Shown piece by piece: positions 6,430-11,169 of a stretch of DNA of 11,169 nt. The translations under genes and the position numbers were made by a program. The stretch is taken from assembly GCA_029248825.1 (NCBI GenBank), contig JAQWIP010000002.1, positions 1-11,169 on the forward strand. The letters run 5' to 3'. The notes below the pieces were generated by a model, which saw nothing but the letters and a program-made list of their open reading frames with translations, had not been told where the DNA came from and did no database searches. The first letter of the stretch is position 1; each line of letters opens with the position of its first letter. Origin of the DNA: Alphaproteobacteria bacterium. Its GTDB lineage: Bacteria; Pseudomonadota; Alphaproteobacteria; RS24.

Positions 6430-6870
6430 TTACAGCCAGCGGCGAGTTTTGGCTTTATAATTGCGATAAATCTGGCCAAATTCAGCCTCTAGGTTTTCTT
6501 CTTCAGTAGGTCTCCACACCAGTTGCACGCCGATGACAAAAATCGGCACGACCGCCAAAGCCCCCACATGCCCGCTCGCCAAAGCGCTGCCCGTGAGCAA
6601 TATCGCCATCGCCAGATAAATCGGGTTTCGCGAATAAGCAAAAAGCCCCGTGTCCATTAACTGCGACGGCTGGCCATCGGGAATAATCGTCGTCTCATGT
6701 TTTCGAAAACTGGCGGCCATATATAAAATCGTGGCGAGCCCAAGCGCCATCAGCGCGATGCCCGCATATTGCCAAAGCGGCGACATAATGGGGCGCACCG
6801 GCGCCAGATAGGCCAAAGCCAATTGCCCTAAAATGCCCGCTAATACCATCAGAGGGGGATAAATTTTCAT
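6430..6870 (-). CDS. Isoprenylcysteine carboxyl methyltransferase-like membrane methyltransferase
   Basis: This 146-residue integral membrane protein has about four hydrophobic segments. The C-terminal half carries the hallmarks of the ICMT/PEMT-like superfamily: TGLFAYSRNPIYLAM (the RNPxY motif), a hydrophobic pair, then EEENLEAEFGQIYRNYKAKTRRWL, in which EE, FG, YxxY and the RRWL end are typical. Such enzymes use S-adenosylmethionine at the membrane. Bacterial members of this size methylate lipids or isoprenoid-like compounds, mostly of unknown identity. The start is fixed by AGGAG (6881-6877) six bases before the ATG. It is the last gene of the six-gene minus-strand run, 25 bases after the PLP enzyme. 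No terminator hairpin is visible in the 4-base gap to the convergent gene. Confidence 0.85.
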   Translation of the reverse strand: MKIYPPLMVLAGILGQLALAYLAPVRPIMSPLWQYAGIALMALGLATILYMAASFRKHETTIIPDGQPSQLMDTGLFAYSRNPIYLAMAILLTGSALASGHVGALAVVPIFVIGVQLVWRPTEEENLEAEFGQIYRNYKAKTRRWL

Positions 6871-6895
6871 CGTCGTCTCCTATCTCTCGGGTGCC

Positions 6896-8104
6896 TTAAG
6901 CCGAAACGGGAAGCGGTTCCCAAATGTCGACAATGCGACCTTTCTCAAAAATTGCCAATTTCGGAAACTGCAAAAACACAGCTTCGCTTTGGTGAGGACG
7001 CAAGAACACAAACTCATCTACGGCCAATTTTCCGCGCGCCAAAGCGGCGGGGCCAACCAGTAATTCTTGATTGCTCGAGCGCCCCATCAGTGGGCTGGGG
7101 GCCAAGCCTTTCGGATAGACCGCGCTGGCCATCCAATAGCCGCCATGGGTGAACACGCTGGTGCCAGGGCTTATCGCTTGCAGCAAATCGCCTGCCTGTT
7201 CGCCGCCTGGAACGCGCACGCCGTTTTCTACTTTTAGCGCTGGTGTCGCGATAAAAGCGGCTGGCACGAAGAGCTTTAACATGGGCGTATCAAAATCGCT
7301 CGGCTTGACCAAAGTCGAGCCCGCCGCCAATTCATTGGCCAATTGCGTGTCTTTATAAAGCCGAAAGGTCGGGCTGCCCGCCATATTGCGCACCATGGTT
7401 TTGACGTGGCGCGCGCCGAGCGCGGCGGTGCTTTGCGCCAAGGCTTGCGCGTAGATTTTCTGTGTCGCTGTTTTGGCGCGCGCAGGCCAGCCTGCCAGTT
7501 TTGGCAATTTCGCCAGATGCGGCTCATAGCCCATCAGGCCTGACAGCGAAAGCTCGGGGGTGTTGACGATTTCATCGAGTGCCGCTTGCAGCCCCTCTCC
7601 CGGCGCCATGCCGCCGCGATGCAGGCCGACATCTATTTCCAAATTAATCCGCAAAGGCAATTTTTGCGCCCGCGCCAGCGCGCCGTATTGGCTCGCACGC
7701 TCGGGCGTATCGACCAGCCATTGCACGTTCGACAGGGATTTTTTCTGGCTCGGCTTTAGCCCCCCAAGCATTTGCGCCAGAGCCGCCACCGGCACGGGCT
7801 TGCCGAGCAATTGATCATAATCTGGCAGACGCGCCAAAAGCTGCGCCACCATGGCCGCATTGAAACTCATCAACCGATTCGTGCACGCGCGTTTGGCGAC
7901 ATGCACCAGCAGCTGCTCGCTGGGCAACGATTTGGCGACAATGCGATAGGCCATGCCGCGCGGCAAAAACCCTTTCAAGGTGTCGATGTTCTGATTGAGC
8001 CGCGTTTTATCGATGAGCAAAACCGGCTCGCAAATACCCGATTTGGCCAGAGCCGCTTGCAGGCCCGCAAAATAAGCTTGCGATAAAGAGGCCGCGCCAC
8101 TCAT
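6896..8104 (-). CDS. Fold-type III PLP enzyme (alanine racemase N-domain; amino acid deaminase/aldolase-like)
   Basis: This 402-residue cytoplasmic enzyme begins PVLLIDKTRLNQNID and then YRIVAKS, with K58 the likely PLP-binding lysine, as in the alanine racemase N-terminal barrel and in D-threonine aldolase/D-serine dehydratase relatives. Later motifs are NLEIDVGLHRGG (barrel strand), LMGYEPHLAK, HGGYWMAS and a C-terminal RPHQSEAVFLQF (from 369), followed by a beta segment ending IVDIWEPLPVSA. Its length and the RPxQSE end fit proteins often annotated as amino acid deaminase/aldolase rather than true alanine racemase. The likely reaction is elimination or aldol cleavage of a D-hydroxy amino acid, or a racemisation; which is unknown. 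The ATG at 8104 overlaps the oxidase stop as ATGA, so this start is preferred over an upstream ATG at 8248 that lies inside the oxidase gene. Translation is probably coupled to the oxidase. Confidence 0.82.
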   Translation of the reverse strand: MSGAASLSQAYFAGLQAALAKSGICEPVLLIDKTRLNQNIDTLKGFLPRGMAYRIVAKSLPSEQLLVHVAKRACTNRLMSFNAAMVAQLLARLPDYDQLLGKPVPVAALAQMLGGLKPSQKKSLSNVQWLVDTPERASQYGALARAQKLPLRINLEIDVGLHRGGMAPGEGLQAALDEIVNTPELSLSGLMGYEPHLAKLPKLAGWPARAKTATQKIYAQALAQSTAALGARHVKTMVRNMAGSPTFRLYKDTQLANELAAGSTLVKPSDFDTPMLKLFVPAAFIATPALKVENGVRVPGGEQAGDLLQAISPGTSVFTHGGYWMASAVYPKGLAPSPLMGRSSNQELLVGPAALARGKLAVDEFVFLRPHQSEAVFLQFPKLAIFEKGRIVDIWEPLPVSA

Positions 8105-9477
8105 CGAGATGGCTCCAATAGCGAGCGCAAATAAGGATTTAAAAGCCGCCCTTGCGGGTCTAGCTGTTTTTGTAGCTTGGCGAAATCTTCGAACTTTGGA
8201 TAGGCGGCGCGCACTTGCTGGCCATCCATCGAGTTTAATTTGCCCCAATGCGGACGCCCGCCCGAGCGTTGGAAAATCGGCTCAATTTGGGTGAAGAGAA
8301 AATCATAAGCATCGGGCGCATGAGTATGCACGGCTATCGACACTCTTGGGCCGGCGTTAAACGGCGAAAGCCACGCGGTATCGCCAGCCGTCATGCGGCA
8401 CTCAAAAGGAAAAAAGACATCGCCGCGTTCGCGTTCAATCAGCTCGCGCACTTCTTCCAAAACCTCTAATGCCCCCTCGGGCGGCAAGTGATATTCCATT
8501 TCGTTGAAAGGCACATTGCGCTCGCTGGCCAGAAGCTGCCAGCTTTCGCCAATGATGTTTTCTTCGGGCGCATTGGCAATGGCGGCGCCGAGAAGGCGTT
8601 TTCGCAAAAACGGAAACCAGCTCAAATAATCGCGCAAAGCTTTGAGCTGCATCACACCATCATCGCTTTCCGCCAACAAGCGGGGCGTGTCGGGCGCGTC
8701 GGTTTCATCATGGGTGATGACCATGGCGGTGGCAGAAAAAGGAATATAGAAAAATTCAAAATTGCGATGCGTCTGCCACAGAGTTTCGGCCTGCTCGAGA
8801 ACTTGCGTATAGGGCATAAAGCGCACGCGACGATGCAGCTTATGGCGCGCCACCAATTGCATTTCCATTTCGGTCAAAACACCCAGACTGCCCAAAGCCA
8901 CTTGCGCCGCGCCCAAAAGCTCGGCGTTGGATCTGGCGCTAATCTCCATCTCCTCGCCCGTGCCCGTCACCAATTTCAGCCCTTTGATTTCCGCCGCCAA
9001 ACAGGGCAGGTTTTTGCCCGTCCCATGGGTCGCCGTCGAGGTGGCACCTGCCAGACTTTGCACATCAATATCGCCAAGATTGCGAAACGCCAATCCCGCC
9101 TCGGCCAAGGCGGGCGACAAATCTTTCAGCCGCGCGCCTGCGCCCAGCCATGCGGTTTTCTTGCGCTTATTTACCGAGCGCACGCCGCCAAAGGCATCGA
9201 GGCGAATAATTTTACCGTCGCCATCGGCCGGCACCAAGGGCGTCCAGCTATGGCCAGAGCCGACCGGGCGCACCGCCCCTTTTGTGGTTTGGATGAGCCG
9301 ACTTACCGCGGCGGTGGTTTGCGGCGTTTCGACCTGAGCTTCAGAGGGCGCCAAAGATTTCGACCAATTTTGCCACCCGCTTTTGGCCTTGGGTGCGCTA
9401 GCTCGTGCCGAACCGCCCGAGACAAAAGAAGCCAAAGCCGAAAGCCCCAGCGCTTTTACAATTTGTCGTCTTTGCAT
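8101..9477 (-). CDS. Tat-exported FAD oxidase, D-arabinono-1,4-lactone oxidase/alditol oxidase family
   Basis: This 458-residue flavoenzyme belongs to the VAO-type oxidases acting on aldonolactones or polyols. Residues 1-28 are a twin-arginine signal (RRQIVKAL followed by a hydrophobic stretch and ARASA), implying export after FAD is inserted. The FAD domain shows RPVGSGHSWTP (70-79), with H76 in the GHS position that binds FAD covalently in relatives, then LGAGARLKDLSPALAEAG, ATSTATHGTG and LGSLGVLTEMEMQ. The C-terminal substrate domain ends with HWGK (410-413) and DPQGRLLNPYL, both typical of the ALO family. The start has AGGGG (9488-9484) six bases upstream. The stop overlaps the next gene. 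The product may be a periplasmic enzyme yielding hydrogen peroxide; the true substrate cannot be told. Confidence 0.88.
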   Translation of the reverse strand: MQRRQIVKALGLSALASFVSGGSARASAPKAKSGWQNWSKSLAPSEAQVETPQTTAAVSRLIQTTKGAVRPVGSGHSWTPLVPADGDGKIIRLDAFGGVRSVNKRKKTAWLGAGARLKDLSPALAEAGLAFRNLGDIDVQSLAGATSTATHGTGKNLPCLAAEIKGLKLVTGTGEEMEISARSNAELLGAAQVALGSLGVLTEMEMQLVARHKLHRRVRFMPYTQVLEQAETLWQTHRNFEFFYIPFSATAMVITHDETDAPDTPRLLAESDDGVMQLKALRDYLSWFPFLRKRLLGAAIANAPEENIIGESWQLLASERNVPFNEMEYHLPPEGALEVLEEVRELIERERGDVFFPFECRMTAGDTAWLSPFNAGPRVSIAVHTHAPDAYDFLFTQIEPIFQRSGGRPHWGKLNSMDGQQVRAAYPKFEDFAKLQKQLDPQGRLLNPYLRSLLEPSR

Positions 9478-9545
9478 TCCCTACCCCTTCGCTATGGCTT
9501 AAACGCTATAAGCGGTAGGCCAGATTGGCAAGTTATCTATGCGCT
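9478..9545 (-). promoter_or_regulatory. 68-base gap before the oxidase gene
   Basis: This is the longest gap in the six-gene run. It holds the AGGGG ribosome site (9488-9484) and a partial promoter-like pair, TTGCCA with TTATAG, at poor spacing (about 14 bases). I see no terminator. An internal promoter is possible but not supported. Confidence 0.2.
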
Positions 9546-9995
9546 CTATTTGCCCGAAAAATTACGCAAAGCATAATTGGCCGTGGTTTGCGCCACCAGG
9601 TTGCCAGCCTCATCCGTAAGCTCGGCCACCAAGGTGAAATCAAACCGACCGGTCTCTTCCAGCTGCTGGTTCATCTCGTCGGCTTGCGCTTGGGAGAAAT
9701 GGGCTTGCGCCGTAATCGAGGTCAGCGCGGGGGCTTTAAAATCAATTTTCAAATCTCGCACGACAGGCTGGAATTTCTGCGGATGCTTGAGATGGCGCAT
9801 CGGCACCAGACCGCCCAAAAATTCACCGCCCAAAAACAGGAAGGCGGCATGCATCATATGAACATGGTTTTGCGTCTTCTCGCCCAAAATAACGCGCGCT
9901 TTGAACACTTCATCGGCCCGCAAAATTTCCAATCCAGCATTTTCATAAATCGGAAATTGTTGGCGAATAGAAGCCGCCATTTTTTCTAAATCCAT
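9546..9995 (-). CDS. Hotdog-fold thioesterase-like protein (DUF4442/PaaI type)
   Basis: This 149-residue protein has the size and pattern of a single hotdog domain. An N-terminal helix is followed by strands (AGLEILRADEVFKARVIL), the central helix preceded by NHVHMMHAAFLFLGGEFLGG, then strands VRDLKIDFKAPAL and FDFTLVAELTDEAGNLVAQT, ending in a short tail. Related proteins are acyl-CoA or acyl-ACP thioesterases, or non-catalytic acyl binders. The N-H-x-H pair before the helix could be catalytic, but this is inferred. Two ATGs are adjacent (9998 and 9995). AGGAG at 10006-10002 is three bases from the first and six from the second; the same leader is six bases from the start of the methyltransferase gene, so 9995 is preferred. 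Confidence 0.75.
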   Translation of the reverse strand: MDLEKMAASIRQQFPIYENAGLEILRADEVFKARVILGEKTQNHVHMMHAAFLFLGGEFLGGLVPMRHLKHPQKFQPVVRDLKIDFKAPALTSITAQAHFSQAQADEMNQQLEETGRFDFTLVAELTDEAGNLVAQTTANYALRNFSGK

Positions 9996-10030
9996 CATCG
10001 TCTCCTATCGCTGAGATAAAGGCGCTAAGC

Positions 10031-10954
10031 TTAAGCCGAAGCCGAAGCCGAAGCCGAAGCCGAGCCGGTGATTTTAGATACGAGTTTGGGCAAGACATAA
10101 ATAACGCCAACCCCAAATAAAATACCAAAGCCGTAATTTATCGGCATCGCCATTCCGGTCTCCCCAAGCTCGAGGGCGCGCGGAATTCGCGTCGTCAAGG
10201 CCATCCAGACAAAGCTCAGACCGGTCAATCCGCTGGCTATCAAAAGCTGCACGATGCGCGGGCCAGGCAGGTTTTCGTCACCGCCCCGCATCCAATAATG
10301 ACCCAAAAGCCAACCCATCATAGCGCCCGCAAACCAAATGGGGGCGTGGTGGTCGACGTGGCTTGGATAGAAAATCGTATAAATAAGGTGCAGAGCCAAG
10401 AGACATCCCACCGCTTGCGCCATCGGCAATTGCGCGATGCCGCTGGAGATACGCGGATGATTTTGCGCCGCGATATAAGCGTAAAGACATAGGCAACCGA
10501 TAACAAACCCCGAGGCCACATCGCCCAAATCATGGACGCCCAAATAAAGCCGCGAGAAACCTTGCAAAACGATAAAAATACTCGCCGCCCAATAGGCCAG
10601 GTTTTTATACGCCGTATCGCGCACCGAATAAGCCAGATAGCCCCACAGCACGACGGCAATTTGCATATGTCCGCTCGGCCAGCCATAGCTTTTGCCGACC
10701 CCGCCATCGAGCGCAAACTCGGCCGCAGGACGCGGGTCTTGGCCAATGTCTTTGAGCCAACTATTCACCAGCCCCGCCGCCATCAGCAACATGGCCGTAT
10801 GAAAAAACCGTTTCGAGCCGAGCGCGAAATAGCCAAAACACAGAAACATAACCAAGAATAAAGGGTAGCCCATCAAAGTAATCAGCTCGAACATCTGGTT
10901 TAAAAAAGGCGTCCGCAAAGCTGGCACCCAAGACATATCATTCCAAATCGACAT
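10031..10954 (-). CDS. PAP2 family membrane phosphatase with Ser-Ala tail
   Basis: This 307-residue integral membrane protein contains the three acid-phosphatase motifs of the PAP2 family: KDIGQDPRP (KxxxxxxRP), YGWPSGHMQ (PSGH) and SRLYLGVHDLGD (SRxxxxxHxxxD). Relatives dephosphorylate phosphatidate, undecaprenyl diphosphate or other lipid phosphates at the outer face of the inner membrane; the substrate here is unknown. About eight hydrophobic segments are present, more than the usual six, with an extra C-terminal hydrophobic part. The protein ends in (Ser-Ala)5, encoded by a hexanucleotide repeat. The start is taken at 10954 because GGGAG (10966-10962) lies seven bases upstream; an ATG at 10981 would overlap the upstream gene. 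It follows the deacylase gene by 13 bases. Confidence 0.9.
   Translation of the reverse strand: MSIWNDMSWVPALRTPFLNQMFELITLMGYPLFLVMFLCFGYFALGSKRFFHTAMLLMAAGLVNSWLKDIGQDPRPAAEFALDGGVGKSYGWPSGHMQIAVVLWGYLAYSVRDTAYKNLAYWAASIFIVLQGFSRLYLGVHDLGDVASGFVIGCLCLYAYIAAQNHPRISSGIAQLPMAQAVGCLLALHLIYTIFYPSHVDHHAPIWFAGAMMGWLLGHYWMRGGDENLPGPRIVQLLIASGLTGLSFVWMALTTRIPRALELGETGMAMPINYGFGILFGVGVIYVLPKLVSKITGSASASASASA
10033..10062. repeat. Hexanucleotide microsatellite (AAGCCG)5 at the 3' end of the PAP2 gene
   Basis: Five exact copies of AAGCCG on the plus strand (CGGCTT on the minus strand) encode Ser-Ala repeats and run into the TAA stop. A degenerate copy follows, containing TAA GCT TAG. Gain or loss of units keeps the frame. 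Confidence 0.9.
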
Positions 10955-10967
10955 TTTTCTTCTCCCG

Positions 10968-11169
10968 TTATTTCGTTTCAAATCTTAAGGCTTGGCCATT
11001 TTTAGCCGCCGCCACAATGGCGCCATCGCGCAAAGCAAATTTCCCATTCACCAAAACATGCACAATGCCTGTGCTTTCCGCCAGCCCATTTTTATAGGTC
11101 GCTTGGTCGCTGATTTTGAGGGGGTCAAAAATCGTAATATCGGCCACCATCGTCTCTTGCAAACGGCCG
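10968..11169 (-). CDS. C-terminal end of an amidohydrolase, N-acyl-D-amino-acid deacylase-like (partial)
   Basis: Only the last 67 codons are in the window; the start lies beyond the right edge. The sequence GRLQETMVADITIFDP is the characteristic final strand of the composite beta-sandwich in amidohydrolases (usually GxxADxxxFDP). It is followed by ISDQATY and STGIVHVLVNGKFALRDG, which match the end of D-aminoacylase/N-acyl-D-amino-acid deacylase proteins (drAT, GI..V.VNG). Those zinc enzymes hydrolyse N-acyl-D-amino acids to D-amino acids. The metal ligands are not visible here, so dihydroorotase-like or other relatives remain possible. The stop is two bases before the ribosome site of the PAP2 gene, so it probably heads, or is inside, the same operon. 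Confidence 0.78.
   Translation of the reverse strand, partial: GRLQETMVADITIFDPLKISDQATYKNGLAESTGIVHVLVNGKFALRDGAIVAAAKNGQALRFETK

Noticed and set aside
6896..8248. Longer form of the PLP enzyme starting at 8248
   Set aside because: The extra 48 residues lie wholly within the oxidase coding region and are Arg/Ala-rich without homology features; the ATGA overlap at 8104 is the normal coupling arrangement.
8488..9576. A 362-codon plus-strand open frame
   Set aside because: It is antisense to the well-supported FAD oxidase; the composition is Arg/His/Gln-rich with no recognisable domain and no promoter or ribosome site.
1..11169. Mobile element, defence island, tRNA or rRNA content
   Set aside because: No transposase, integrase, nuclease-helicase set, terminal inverted repeats with target duplications, or tRNA-like fold was seen on either strand.

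Overview
The window looks like a stretch of a compact, medium-GC chromosome from a Gram-negative bacterium, most likely an alphaproteobacterium. The grounds are an outer-membrane beta-barrel remnant, a Sec and a Tat export signal, an MJ0042-like zinc ribbon joined to a membrane segment, and the general gene content. Gene spacing is very tight: stop codons of convergent genes overlap, start and stop codons overlap as ATGA, and intergenic gaps are mostly under 70 bases. This taxonomic reading is inference; there is no rRNA or other marker gene. I see no transposase, integrase, tRNA or CRISPR.

Left part (1-2792). A sterol desaturase/fatty acid hydroxylase-like gene runs off the left edge on the minus strand and carries a one-base frameshift near 407-410. 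It is divergent from an intact enoyl-CoA hydratase/isomerase gene (744-1514) with a good sigma70-type promoter and a strong hairpin terminator. After that lies the wreck of an outer-membrane beta-barrel gene (about 1686-2792): the start is missing and there are in-frame stops at 2085 and 2763, yet the frame is otherwise intact and ends in an aromatic residue.

Middle part (2789-6425). An AEC-family permease (minus) is divergent from a two-gene unit that is the most unusual item here. It encodes a stand-alone photolyase/cryptochrome FAD-binding domain (3850-4656) followed, with a 4-base ATGA overlap, by a separate small protein resembling the N-terminal photolyase alpha/beta domain (4653-5078). 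The two halves of a photolyase therefore appear as separate polypeptides in reversed order. A secreted Cys-type glutathione peroxidase (5075-5629, minus) converges on it. Between the peroxidase and the next gene lie three contiguous 22-bp repeats followed by an inverted half-site, an operator-like array. The next gene encodes a zinc ribbon, a long Pro-Glu tract and a C-terminal membrane anchor.

Right part (6430-11169). Six minus-strand genes look like one operon, read from right to left: an amidohydrolase C-terminus resembling N-acyl-D-amino-acid deacylase, a PAP2 membrane phosphatase with a Ser-Ala tail, a hotdog-fold thioesterase-like protein, a Tat-exported FAD sugar-lactone/polyol oxidase, a fold-type III PLP enzyme coupled to it by an ATGA overlap, and an isoprenylcysteine-methyltransferase-like membrane methyltransferase. 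The deacylase and the PLP enzyme suggest D-amino-acid or modified amino-acid metabolism, but the substrates cannot be read from the sequence.
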